From Lachnospiraceae bacterium UBA7110 (GTDB lineage: Bacteria > Bacillota > Clostridia > Lachnospirales > Lachnospiraceae): DNA of 47,370 nucleotides. How positions within the stretch are numbered: position 1 is the stretch's first letter; each line of letters opens with the position of its first letter. The stretch covers positions 1-47,370 of the forward strand of contig DKYC01000106.1 in assembly GCA_002492295.1 (NCBI GenBank), written 5' to 3'. The notes under the pieces were generated by a model that saw nothing but the letters and a program-made list of their open reading frames with translations, did not search any database and had not been told where the DNA came from. Positions 33,473 through 42,004 of the stretch are shown here, piece by piece. Both the position numbers and the translations under genes were made by a program.

Positions 33473-34834
33473 ATGAAAATCATCATAGCAGGAGACGGAA
33501 AAGTCGGCTCGACGCTGGCAAAACAGCTTTCTGCCGAGGGATATGATTTGACACTGATTGACGCAAAATCAAAGGTGCTTGAAGCAAGCGAGGAGCGCTA
33601 TGACGTGATGGCGGTTCAGGGAAACTGCGCGACAATGGAAGTGCTTGACAACGCGAAGGTACGGGAGACGGACCTTTTAATCGCAGTCACAAATGCTGAC
33701 GAGGTGAATCTGCTCTGCTGTCTGCTTGCGCATGGCATGAACCCGAAAATACATACGATTGCACGTGTGCGCAATCCGGAGTATACCAAACAGGTGTACG
33801 AAATGCGCGGGCTGTTTGGCATTTCCATGATGATTAATCCCGAGGGCAGTGCGGCGCTTGAGATTGAGCGGCTGATTAAATATCCCGGCTTTTTGAAGCG
33901 CGACACGTTTGCGAAGGGACGGGTGGAGATTGTGGAGCTGCGCATTGAGAGCGGTTCGAAGCTTTGTAATCTGGCGCTGAACGATTTGGAGGGCGTCATC
34001 AAGTGCAATATTTTGGTCTGTGCCGTTTTGCGCGACGGAAAGGCAATTGCTCCGAACGGTTTTTTTACGCTGAAGGAAAATGACAGGATATTTGTGACGG
34101 CATCGCCGCAAAACCTGACGATACTGTTGAAAAATCTTGGGATTATCACGCACAGGGCAAAGCTTGTGATAATCTGCGGCGGAGGCAGGGTGAGCTATTA
34201 CCTTGCGAAGGCGCTGACGAACAGCGGCATTTCCGTGAAGATTATTGAGAGCAGTAAGGACCGGTGTGTGGAGATTGCAGCGCTTCTGCCAAAGGCGGAT
34301 GTAATCTACGGGGATGCAAGCAGCGAATTTGTGCTTGAGAGTGAAGGAATTGCAAAGTGCGATGCGCTTGTGACGCTGACCGGCGTGGACGAGATGAACA
34401 CGATGATTTCGCTGTACGGACACAGTTGCGGCGTGCCGCAGATTATTACAAAAATTGCGCGGATTGAAAACAGTACGCTTTTAAATTCCCTTCCAATCGG
34501 AAGCATTATCAGTCCGAAGGCGCTTTGCAGCAACGCGATTGTGCGGTATGTGAGGGCGCTGCGCAATCATACAGGGGCGGCACGCGCCATTCATTATATT
34601 GCCGACGGACAGGCGGAGGCGATTGAATTTTATGTGGATGAAAATACAATGCACTGCGGTGAGCCCTTAAAGCAGCTCCATATTAAGAAAAATGTGCTGG
34701 TAGCGTCTATCACAAGCGGATTTCGCCAAACCATCATACCAAACGGTGATTCCTTCTTTGAGAAGGGCAATACCGTTCTGATTGTCACGAGTGCAAAGCA
34801 GGTTATATACAGCTTAAACGATATTTTTGAATAA
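33473..34834 (+). CDS. trkA: Trk system potassium transporter TrkA (NAD-binding regulator)
   Basis: This 453-residue cytoplasmic gating subunit is built from two RCK units. The first Rossmann fold starts KIIIAGDGKVGSTLAKQL with an acidic strand end (TLIDAKSKV), and the second starts LVIICGGGRVSYYLAKAL. Each is followed by a TrkA-C domain (about 140-220 and 370-450). The protein binds NAD(H) or nucleotides and controls the TrkH channel encoded next. SD AAGGAGAGGGA precedes ATG 33473. The spacing to trkH is 38 bases, so they share one transcript. Confidence 0.95.
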   Translation: MKIIIAGDGKVGSTLAKQLSAEGYDLTLIDAKSKVLEASEERYDVMAVQGNCATMEVLDNAKVRETDLLIAVTNADEVNLLCCLLAHGMNPKIHTIARVRNPEYTKQVYEMRGLFGISMMINPEGSAALEIERLIKYPGFLKRDTFAKGRVEIVELRIESGSKLCNLALNDLEGVIKCNILVCAVLRDGKAIAPNGFFTLKENDRIFVTASPQNLTILLKNLGIITHRAKLVIICGGGRVSYYLAKALTNSGISVKIIESSKDRCVEIAALLPKADVIYGDASSEFVLESEGIAKCDALVTLTGVDEMNTMISLYGHSCGVPQIITKIARIENSTLLNSLPIGSIISPKALCSNAIVRYVRALRNHTGAARAIHYIADGQAEAIEFYVDENTMHCGEPLKQLHIKKNVLVASITSGFRQTIIPNGDSFFEKGNTVLIVTSAKQVIYSLNDIFE

Positions 34835-34872
34835 GATGTGATAATAACGGATAAGGGTAATGGGATACGGTT

Positions 34873-36327
34873 ATGAATTATAAAATGATGGGGAAATTTA
34901 TCAGCAGGATTTTGCTGGTGGAAGCTGTTTTTATGGTACCGGCGCTGCTAATCAGCGTATTTAACAAAGAAACAAAAAGCGTGGTTGGTTTTGTCTTAGG
35001 TATTGTAATTATTTTGGCGCTTGCAGGGATTCTGATGTTGCTATGCGGTAATTCGCCAAGGGGTTTTTACGCGCGGGAAGGACTTGTCTGTGTGGGAATG
35101 AGCTGGATTGTGATGAGTCTTTTGGGATGTCTGCCATTTATTATATCCGGGGAAATCCCTAATTTTATGGATGCGCTGTTTGAGACCGTTTCGGGATTTA
35201 CCACGACGGGCGCTACCGTGATGAGTGCAATTGAAGAGATGCCGTACGGAATCCTTTACTGGCGAAGTTTTACGCATTGGCTGGGCGGTATGGGCGTACT
35301 GGTGTTTGTGCTTGCCATCAGCTCCGCAGGCGACAGCAAAAGCGGCTATACAATGCATCTTTTGCGCGCAGAGAGCCCGGGACCGAAGGTGGGTAAGCTG
35401 GTGCCGAAAATGAAAACGACGGCGGAGATTTTGTATGTGATTTATCTCGTTCTTACGGTACTGAATATTATGTTTCTGTTAGCAGGCGGAATGCCGGTGT
35501 TTGATGCGGTCTGCACGGCTTTTGGGACAGCGGGGACCGGGGGATTTGGCATCAAAAATGACAGTATTGCAGGTTACAGTCCGTATATCCAAAATGTATG
35601 CACGGTGTTTATGCTTTTGTTCGGCGTTAATTTCAGCTGTTATTACATGCTTTTAATCCGGCAGTTTAAGAGTGTGTGGAAGGACGAGGAGCTGCGGTTT
35701 TATCTGGGTGCGGTCCTGGTGAGCATTTTTGTGATTGCATGCAATATCAGAGGGCTTTACGGCACGATAGAGGAGACCGTAAGACATGCGGCGTTCCAGG
35801 TGGCGAGTATTGTGACGACAACCGGATTTGCCACGACGGATTTTGACCTGTGGCCGGCGCTTTCCAAGATGGTATTGCTTGCGCTGATGCTGGTGGGTGC
35901 CAGTGCGGGCAGTACGGGGGGCGGTTTTAAGTTCGCAAGGCTTCTTCTGATTTTAAAGAGCATTAGGAGAAATGTGCGTCAGGTGCTGCAGCCGCAGAAG
36001 GTGCAGGTGGTGCGGGTAAACGGACAGCCCGTGGATGAGAAAATTTTGGAGAACACAAATGCATATCTTGCGATTTATATGATTATAATTGTGGTAAGCT
36101 GTATTTTAATTGCGATAGACGGATTTTCCATAACGACGAACATTTCGGCAGTGATTGCGTGCTTTAATAATGTAGGTCCGGGGTTTGAGGCTGTGGGTGC
36201 TACATGTAATTTCGCAGGCTTTGGAGCTTTCTCAAAGCTGGTGCTGATTATTGACATGCTGGCAGGAAGACTGGAAATATTCCCGATTATTATTCTGTTT
36301 TCAGGCGCGGCATGGAGACACAAATAG
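34873..36327 (+). CDS. trkH: Trk potassium uptake protein TrkH/KtrB family
   Basis: This 484-residue membrane protein has four M1-P-M2 repeats. The pore-loop segments with the selectivity Gly include ETVSGFTTTGATVM, FGTAGTGGFG, IVTTTGFATTD and CFNNVGPGFEAVG. The long central region HWLGGMGVLVFVLAI is a TrkH trademark. Together with TrkA it imports K+. The ending FPIIILFSGAAWR is standard. A small gene of unknown function starts 22 bases downstream. Confidence 0.95.
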   Translation: MNYKMMGKFISRILLVEAVFMVPALLISVFNKETKSVVGFVLGIVIILALAGILMLLCGNSPRGFYAREGLVCVGMSWIVMSLLGCLPFIISGEIPNFMDALFETVSGFTTTGATVMSAIEEMPYGILYWRSFTHWLGGMGVLVFVLAISSAGDSKSGYTMHLLRAESPGPKVGKLVPKMKTTAEILYVIYLVLTVLNIMFLLAGGMPVFDAVCTAFGTAGTGGFGIKNDSIAGYSPYIQNVCTVFMLLFGVNFSCYYMLLIRQFKSVWKDEELRFYLGAVLVSIFVIACNIRGLYGTIEETVRHAAFQVASIVTTTGFATTDFDLWPALSKMVLLALMLVGASAGSTGGGFKFARLLLILKSIRRNVRQVLQPQKVQVVRVNGQPVDEKILENTNAYLAIYMIIIVVSCILIAIDGFSITTNISAVIACFNNVGPGFEAVGATCNFAGFGAFSKLVLIIDMLAGRLEIFPIIILFSGAAWRHK

Positions 36328-36349
36328 AATAATGGAAAAGGGGTTTTTT

Positions 36350-36616
36350 ATGGAAAAAGAAGAGGCGGTAAGGCTTTTGGAGAAGAAAGGCTTTACGGTA
36401 GTGTATGAGAGCGGCGTGCCGATTGTCATCTATGAGGGCGGCGAGAAGGAAATGAAGGAAACCTATAAGAAGGCTTCGGATTTCCTGAAGGAAAAGGGAT
36501 ATGCGGCAAGCTTCGGCGTGCGCGGCGATGCAAAGAACAGGCAGCAGTCCGCAAAAGCGCCCTATGCGCAGCTGCGGGAGAACGCGGACGGACAGCTAAG
36601 CTTTGTAACGGATTGA
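36350..36616 (+). CDS. Conserved-looking small protein of unknown function (88 aa)
   Basis: This 88-residue soluble protein has no signal peptide or membrane helix. The first half (AVRLLEKKGFTVVYESGVPI) has an alternating helix-strand pattern. The middle is Lys/Glu-rich (KEMKETYKKASDFLKEKGYA) and the end is SFGVRGDAKNRQQSAKAPY. I do not recognise the family. ATG 36350 follows AAAGGGG by 7 bases. ATG 36332, in frame, has no SD. Its stop lies inside the -35 hexamer of the apt promoter. It probably belongs to the trkAH transcript. Confidence 0.7.
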   Translation: MEKEEAVRLLEKKGFTVVYESGVPIVIYEGGEKEMKETYKKASDFLKEKGYAASFGVRGDAKNRQQSAKAPYAQLRENADGQLSFVTD

Positions 36617-36641
36617 CGAATCCGTAAAATGCGATTATAAT
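36613..36641 (+). promoter_or_regulatory. apt promoter, overlapping the preceding stop codon
   Basis: TTGACG (36613-36618), a 17-base spacer and TATAAT (36636-36641). The TGA stop of the upstream gene (36614-36616) is part of the -35. Confidence 0.7.
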
Positions 36642-36701
36642 AATACTACTGGATTGAAAGGGCACAGCTGTCAATAGATTAATAGATTGGAGAGGTACAG
36701 G

Positions 36702-37226
36702 ATGAAAAAGCTTGAGGAATACGTAAGGGCAATTCCCGATTTTCCGGAGCCGGGAATTATATTCCGGGATGTAACAAGTGTTTTGCAGGATGCGGACGGA
36801 CTTCGTCTTGCAATTGATACCATGCAGGATTTGGTGAAGGATTTGGATTATGACGTAGTGGTCGGGGCTGAGTCAAGAGGGTTTATTTTTGGCACACCGA
36901 TTGCCTACAATAATCATAAACCGTTTGTGCTGATCCGCAAAAAGGGAAAACTTCCAAGGGAAACGGTTTCCGTGGATTATGACCTTGAGTATGGAAAAGC
37001 GACAATTGAGATGCACAGGGATTCCATTAAACCCGGTCAGAAGGTGCTTGTTGTTGACGATTTGATTGCGACGGGCGGAACGACGGAAGCGATGATAAAT
37101 CTGATTGAATCGCTTGGCGGAGAGGTTGTCGGTGTTGTTGTCCTGATGGAGCTTGCAGGCTTAAAGGGACGCGACAGGCTTGCAGGATACAGATTGGATT
37201 CCGCAATAATTTATGAGGGAAAATAA
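36702..37226 (+). CDS. apt: Adenine phosphoribosyltransferase
   Basis: This 174-residue type I phosphoribosyltransferase salvages adenine to AMP with PRPP. It begins LEEYVRAIPDFPEPGIIFRD, has the AESRGFIFGTPIAY loop and the PRPP motif VLVVDDLIATGGTTEA (about 114-129). ATG 36702 has GGAGAGG upstream and fits the family. It precedes rel, the common Firmicutes order linking purine salvage with (p)ppGpp control. Confidence 0.97.
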   Translation: MKKLEEYVRAIPDFPEPGIIFRDVTSVLQDADGLRLAIDTMQDLVKDLDYDVVVGAESRGFIFGTPIAYNNHKPFVLIRKKGKLPRETVSVDYDLEYGKATIEMHRDSIKPGQKVLVVDDLIATGGTTEAMINLIESLGGEVVGVVVLMELAGLKGRDRLAGYRLDSAIIYEGK

Positions 37227-37302
37227 CATAAAAATCAGGGATTTTTCATGCGGCAGATTTGTGCAAGGCACAGATTCGCAGATTATGGATGATATAAAGT
37301 AT

Positions 37303-37308
37303 TATAAT
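37303..37308 (+). promoter_or_regulatory. Candidate -10 of rel
   Basis: TATAAT sits only 18 bases before the GTG start of rel, without a convincing -35. A 10-base direct repeat GATATAAAGT flanks it (37291-37300 and 37318-37327), the second copy running into the start codon. Confidence 0.35.
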
Positions 37309-37325
37309 TGGTTTGGTGATATAAA

Positions 37326-39683
37326 GTGACGGATGAAAAGCAGTTAAAGACGGGGACTTATGAGGATTCCTTAATTATTACCGGAAGTAAATCAGGTCCC
37401 CGGAGGACGGATGAGCGCAGAATTGAATATATCAAGGAATTTCAAAGCCCCGATACCCTTTATCAGGGGCTTATTCGGCGTGTGCAGAAATATCACCCCT
37501 CCGATGACATTTCGCTGATTGACAAAGCGTATGCTACGGCGTGTGAGGCGCATAAGGATCAGGTGAGAAAGTCGGGGGAGCCGTATATTATCCACCCGCT
37601 CTGTGTGGCAATTATCCTTGCGGATTTGGAGCTGGATAAGGAGACGATTATCGCAGGACTTTTGCATGATGTGGTGGAGGACACCATCATGACAAACGAG
37701 GAGCTTACCGAGCAGTTCGGTCCCGACGTGGAGCTTTTGGTGGACGGCGTGACAAAGCTGGAGCAGCTGCAGTATACGGGAGATGCCGCGCCTGACCGCC
37801 CGACAAGCCGTGAAGAACTGCAGGCGGAAAACTTAAGGAAAATGTTCCTTGCGATGGCAAAGGATATCCGTGTCATCCTGATTAAGCTTGCCGACCGTCT
37901 TCACAATATGCGCACGTTAAAATACAAGTCCCCCGAGAGTCAGAAGCGGATTGCGAGGGAGACACTTGATATTTATTCCCCGCTTGCGGAACGGCTTGGT
38001 ATTTCAAAAATTAAAATAGAGCTTGACGACCTTTCACTCAAATATCTTGAGCCGGAGGCGTATTATGATCTGGTGGAAAAGATTGCCTTACGGAAGGACG
38101 CGCGTGAAAAGTATGTGCAGGATCTGGTTGATGAGGTTACGGAGCATATTGTGGGTGCGGGAATAGAGGCACAGATAGACGGACGCGTGAAGCACTTTTT
38201 CAGCATTTACAAAAAAATGAAAAACCAGAATAAGACCATCGACCAGATATATGATTTGTTTGCGGTGCGCATTATTGTCAATTCATTAAAGGACTGTTAT
38301 GCGGCGCTTGGCGTAATCCATGAGATGTATAAGCCGATGCCGGGACGGTTTAAGGACTTTATTGCCATGCCCAAAACCAATATGTACCAGTCGCTTCACA
38401 CGACGCTGATCGGTCCTACAGGCACGCCTTTTGAAATACAGATCCGGACCTATGAGATGCACAGGGTAGCTGAGTACGGTATTGCCGCACATTGGAAATA
38501 TAAGGAAGAGAGTGACGGAAAGGTTTCCAAAGGCGGTGAGGAGGAGAAGCTTGCATGGCTGAGTCAGATTCTTGAATGGCAGCGCGATACTTCCGATAAT
38601 AAGGAATTTGTCAAGCTGTTAAAGAGCGATTTGGATTTGTTTTCCGATCATGTTTACTGCTTTACGCCATCCGGGGAGGTCAAAAACCTTCCGGCGGGAT
38701 CTACACCGATTGATTTTGCGTACAGTATTCATAGTGCAGTCGGTAACCGGATGATTGGGGCGCGGGTAAACGGAAAGCTTGTTACGATAGATTATAAAAT
38801 TAACAACGGGGACTGCATTGAGATTATTACTTCACAGAATTCCAAAGGACCGAGCCGTGACTGGCTCAACATTGTAAAGTCCTCGCAGGCGAAAAACAAG
38901 ATTTCGCAGTGGTTTAAGAATGAGTTTAAGGAAGAGAATGTCATCAGGGGACGCGAACTTTTGGCAAATTACTGTAAGTCCAAGAACATCAATGCCCAGG
39001 AACTGCTGATGCCGGATTATCAGAATGAGGTCATGCATAAGTATGGATTTAATGACTGGGATGCATTGCTTGCGGCAATCGGGCACGGTGCGTTGAAGGA
39101 AGGGCAGGTTATCAACCGTCTTCAGGAAATCTATTCCAGAACGCATAAAAAGGAGATAACGGACAGTGAGCTTTTGGCATCCATTCAGGAGAGCGGTGCC
39201 AGCAAGGCGATGCGTCCAAAGGGAAAGGGCGGCATTATCGTCAAGGGAACACATGATGTGGCGGTACGGTTTTCCCGTTGCTGTGCGCCGGTTCCAGGGG
39301 ACGAAATTGTGGGCTTTGTCACAAGAGGGCGCGGTGTTTCCATACACAGAACGGACTGTGTGAACATCATCTGCTTATCAGAGATTGAACGTGCGAGGCT
39401 GATTAGCGCCGAGTGGCAGAATGAGACAGAGAATGAGAACGAAAAGTATCTTACGGAAATCGTGATTTACGCGCATAACAGAAGCGGACTGATTGCGGAT
39501 ATTTCAAAGACGCTGATGGAGAAAAACATTGACGTGATTTCCATGAATACAAGAACGAGCAAGCAGGGGATTGCGACGCTGGCAATGTCTTTTGAGATTG
39601 GCGGACGCGACGAACTTCGGATGATTATAGAGAAACTGAAAATGATTGATAATGTGATTGATATCGAAAGGACAACGGGATAA
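37326..39683 (+). CDS. relA: Bifunctional (p)ppGpp synthetase/hydrolase Rel
   Basis: This 785-residue long RSH enzyme has an intact HD hydrolase domain (His 114 in LLHDVVEDT; SGEPYIIHP before it) and a synthetase domain (HFFSIYKKMKNQNKTIDQIY, YQSLHTTLIGP, EIQIRTYEMHRVAEYGIAAH). TGS (VYCFTPSGEVKNLPAGSTPI), a zinc-finger region with VRFSRCCAPVPGDEIVGFVT and a C-terminal ACT domain follow. It sets the stringent response. The only reasonable start is GTG 37326, which lacks a normal SD and lies close to a TATAAT, so translation may be weak or near-leaderless. The stop overlaps the next start by one base. Confidence 0.95.
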   Translation: MTDEKQLKTGTYEDSLIITGSKSGPRRTDERRIEYIKEFQSPDTLYQGLIRRVQKYHPSDDISLIDKAYATACEAHKDQVRKSGEPYIIHPLCVAIILADLELDKETIIAGLLHDVVEDTIMTNEELTEQFGPDVELLVDGVTKLEQLQYTGDAAPDRPTSREELQAENLRKMFLAMAKDIRVILIKLADRLHNMRTLKYKSPESQKRIARETLDIYSPLAERLGISKIKIELDDLSLKYLEPEAYYDLVEKIALRKDAREKYVQDLVDEVTEHIVGAGIEAQIDGRVKHFFSIYKKMKNQNKTIDQIYDLFAVRIIVNSLKDCYAALGVIHEMYKPMPGRFKDFIAMPKTNMYQSLHTTLIGPTGTPFEIQIRTYEMHRVAEYGIAAHWKYKEESDGKVSKGGEEEKLAWLSQILEWQRDTSDNKEFVKLLKSDLDLFSDHVYCFTPSGEVKNLPAGSTPIDFAYSIHSAVGNRMIGARVNGKLVTIDYKINNGDCIEIITSQNSKGPSRDWLNIVKSSQAKNKISQWFKNEFKEENVIRGRELLANYCKSKNINAQELLMPDYQNEVMHKYGFNDWDALLAAIGHGALKEGQVINRLQEIYSRTHKKEITDSELLASIQESGASKAMRPKGKGGIIVKGTHDVAVRFSRCCAPVPGDEIVGFVTRGRGVSIHRTDCVNIICLSEIERARLISAEWQNETENENEKYLTEIVIYAHNRSGLIADISKTLMEKNIDVISMNTRTSKQGIATLAMSFEIGGRDELRMIIEKLKMIDNVIDIERTTG

Positions 39684-40318
39684 TGGCAGATTTAAGGGTA
39701 AAAAGAAGGGTGCTTGGCGCCTGTCAGACAAATTGCTATTATGTTTACAGGGAAGGCGCGGATGAGATTGTGATTATTGATCCGGGTGACAATGGCGACG
39801 TGGTGTATTCGGATGCAAAGGGTTTAGGGTTTGGGAAAATAGCGGGCATTCTTCTGACGCACGGCCACGGGGATCACACGGGCGGTGTTTTGGAGCTGAA
39901 AAGGCTCAGCGGTGCGAAGGTTTATGCATATGAGGATGAGGCGGAGATTTTAAAGGATCCGGAAAAAAATGTCTCGCAGTGGTTTGGAACAGGGTATGGT
40001 TTTGAGGCGGATGTGTATCTGCATGACAGGCAGACATTTACGATGGCGGGCGTGGAATTTGAAGTGCTTCATACTCCGGGGCACACAAAGGGAGGCTGCT
40101 GCTTTTATGTGAAAGAGGATTTGACGCTGTTTTGCGGAGATACGATTTTTAATGGCTCTGTGGGAAGGACAGATTTGTATTCGGGTTCCATGCGTGCACT
40201 TGGGGATTCAATCCGGGAGCGGATTATGACGCTTCCGGATGAGGTAAAGCTCTATTCAGGACACGGTGATGCCACAACGGTAGGATATGAGAGAATGTAT
40301 AATCCATGCCTTGGATAG
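39683..40318 (+). CDS. MBL-fold metallohydrolase, glyoxalase II-like
   Basis: This 211-residue metallo-beta-lactamase-fold hydrolase has the zinc motif THGHGDHTGG (about 59-68), LHTPGHTKGG, FCGDTIFNGSVGRTD and YSGHGDATTVGYE, the set seen in YcbL/glyoxalase II-type thioesterases. The substrate is probably a glutathione-free thioester or similar, but this is unknown. ATG 39683 shares one base with the rel stop. Its last codons lie inside a terminator hairpin (40301-40330) whose loop contains most of the TAG. Confidence 0.92.
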   Translation: MADLRVKRRVLGACQTNCYYVYREGADEIVIIDPGDNGDVVYSDAKGLGFGKIAGILLTHGHGDHTGGVLELKRLSGAKVYAYEDEAEILKDPEKNVSQWFGTGYGFEADVYLHDRQTFTMAGVEFEVLHTPGHTKGGCCFYVKEDLTLFCGDTIFNGSVGRTDLYSGSMRALGDSIRERIMTLPDEVKLYSGHGDATTVGYERMYNPCLG

Positions 40319-40330
40319 GCATGGATTTTT
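40301..40330 (+). terminator. Intrinsic terminator overlapping the MBL gene stop codon
   Basis: AATCCATGCC (40301-40310) and GGCATGGATT (40318-40327) form a perfect 10-bp stem with a 7-base loop, then Ts to 40330. The TAG stop (40316-40318) spans the loop and stem base, so a ribosome finishing the gene would cover the hairpin. Confidence 0.82.
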
Positions 40331-40368
40331 ACGGTATTACGATAGCAGGGAAAAGGTTAGGGAGTGCA

Positions 40369-41811
40369 ATGATTAAAATCTATACGAACAGGGAAAATTA
40401 CCAGTATGATTTACACGCGCTGTTTAAGGCGTTTTACCCGGAACAGGAAGTACGGGTATATGGCGAGGACGCTCAAGCTGTTTTGGGGGACGGCGACAGG
40501 AGGGCAGCCATACATTTCGAGGACAGACGGATAGAAGCCGTGTTGGATATTGAAGGGGAAAAACATTACACGAATGTTTATAAAGATGACACATGTGTCA
40601 CAAAAAAAAGATTAAAACTTTCCGTCTATGAGGATTTGTGCGATTACACGGGAAGGACGCTTCCATGGGGAAACCTGACGGGAATCCGTCCGACGAAGCT
40701 TGCAATGGGAATGCTGTCGGAGAACGCGGGCGATGACGACATCATTGCATGGATGAAGACGGAGCACGCGGTCAGCGACGAAAAAGCACGGCTTAGTCTG
40801 GATATCGCAAAGCGGGAGAAACGGATTTTGGACAACATTCATTATGCGGACGGATATAGCCTCTACATCGGAATCCCGTTCTGCCCGACAACGTGCCTTT
40901 ACTGTTCGTTTACTTCCTATCCGATTGTGCAGTGGAGCGCGCGCGTGGATGATTATCTGGAGGCGCTTTTTCGGGAAATTGATTTTGTGGCAGAGGCGTA
41001 TCAGGACAGGATTTTGGATACGGTTTATATCGGTGGCGGAACGCCGACAACACTGGAGGCGGATGCGCTTGACAGGCTTCTTTCAAAAATCCGGAAAAAG
41101 TTTGATTTTCGTCATGTGGCGGAATTTACGGTGGAGGCGGGAAGGGCTGACAGCATCACGGGGGATAAGCTGGAAACCTTAAAAAAGCACGGTGTTACGC
41201 GGATTTCAGTGAATCCGCAGACCATGAGGGACGAAACGTTAAAAACCATAGGACGGCAGCATACTGTGGAACAGGTAAGGCAGGCTTTTTTCCTTGCAAG
41301 GGAAGTTGGATTTGACAATATTAATATGGACATTATTTTAGGACTTCCGGGTGAGCTTGAGACGGATGTACAGTATACAATTGATGAAATTGTTAAACTG
41401 AATCCGGACAGCCTTACGGTTCATTCACTGGCAGTCAAAAGGGCGTCAAGACTTAGCCAGTGGATAGAGGAAAACGGTATCACGTCGCTAAAAAATACGG
41501 ACAGCACAATGGAGATTGCAAGGCTTGGCGCAGACAGGCTTGGCATGAAGCCCTATTATCTTTACAGACAGAAAAATATGTCGGGGAATTTTGAGAATGT
41601 GGGGTATGCGAAAGAAGGAAAATATGGGATTTATAATATCCTGATCATGGAGGAGGTGCAGACCATTGTGGCACTCGGCGCGGGTTCGATTACAAAGCGG
41701 GTGTATCCCGACGGGCGGATTGAGCGGTGCGAGAATGTGAAGGATGTGACGCAGTATATCGCCAGAATCGAGGAAATGATAGAAAGAAAACGTGTATTAT
41801 CAGAAGATTAA
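40369..41811 (+). CDS. hemZ: Coproporphyrinogen III oxidase-like radical SAM protein HemZ
   Basis: This 480-residue radical SAM protein has an N-terminal extension of about 160 residues ending GRTLPWGNLTGIRPTKLAM, a feature of HemZ. The cluster motif CPTTCLYC is at Cys 172, 176 and 179, followed by VYIGGGTPTTLEADALDRLL and NMDIILGLPGE. HemZ proteins were described as oxygen-independent coproporphyrinogen dehydrogenases, but many clostridial members sit in genomes without full heme synthesis, so the true reaction may differ. ATG 40369 is chosen from family similarity. It follows a terminator. The palindrome at 40587-40600 encodes DTCV in the extension. Confidence 0.9.
   Translation: MIKIYTNRENYQYDLHALFKAFYPEQEVRVYGEDAQAVLGDGDRRAAIHFEDRRIEAVLDIEGEKHYTNVYKDDTCVTKKRLKLSVYEDLCDYTGRTLPWGNLTGIRPTKLAMGMLSENAGDDDIIAWMKTEHAVSDEKARLSLDIAKREKRILDNIHYADGYSLYIGIPFCPTTCLYCSFTSYPIVQWSARVDDYLEALFREIDFVAEAYQDRILDTVYIGGGTPTTLEADALDRLLSKIRKKFDFRHVAEFTVEAGRADSITGDKLETLKKHGVTRISVNPQTMRDETLKTIGRQHTVEQVRQAFFLAREVGFDNINMDIILGLPGELETDVQYTIDEIVKLNPDSLTVHSLAVKRASRLSQWIEENGITSLKNTDSTMEIARLGADRLGMKPYYLYRQKNMSGNFENVGYAKEGKYGIYNILIMEEVQTIVALGAGSITKRVYPDGRIERCENVKDVTQYIARIEEMIERKRVLSED
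40587..40600. repeat. TGACACNNGTGTCA palindrome, copy 4, inside hemZ
   Basis: TGACAC-AT-GTGTCA, a perfect 14-bp palindrome, is read as GAC ACA TGT GTC (DTCV). It is followed by an A-rich run. Confidence 0.55.
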
Positions 41812-41840
41812 AATTTCGAAGATGTTTCATAAAAATCCAA

Positions 41841-41869
41841 TTGCAAAACTGCCGGTAAAATTGTAAAAT
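41841..41869 (+). promoter_or_regulatory. Promoter of the chemoreceptor/binding-protein pair
   Basis: TTGCAA (41841-41846), 17 bases and TAAAAT (41864-41869), with the same hexamers as the promoter at 23270. The sequence GCCGGTAA (41851-41858) inside it resembles a flagellar sigma-factor -10, with TAAA 17 bases upstream, which is slightly too far. Confidence 0.5.
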
Positions 41870-42004
41870 GTGAGTAGGAAAGTGTGCAGACTGCGCTGAA
41901 ACCGGGCAAAACTTTGTGACACGGCAAAGCACAGATCTGTGGGGTTTAACGAATAGACAATGGAAAACAGACCTATAATTTGATTATGAAAGGAACTTAT
42001 ACAT

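Noticed and set aside
41830..41858. Flagellar sigma-factor promoter (TAAA...GCCGGTAA) before the chemoreceptor
   Set aside because: The 17-base spacing is longer than the usual 14-16 and a good sigma-A promoter overlaps it.
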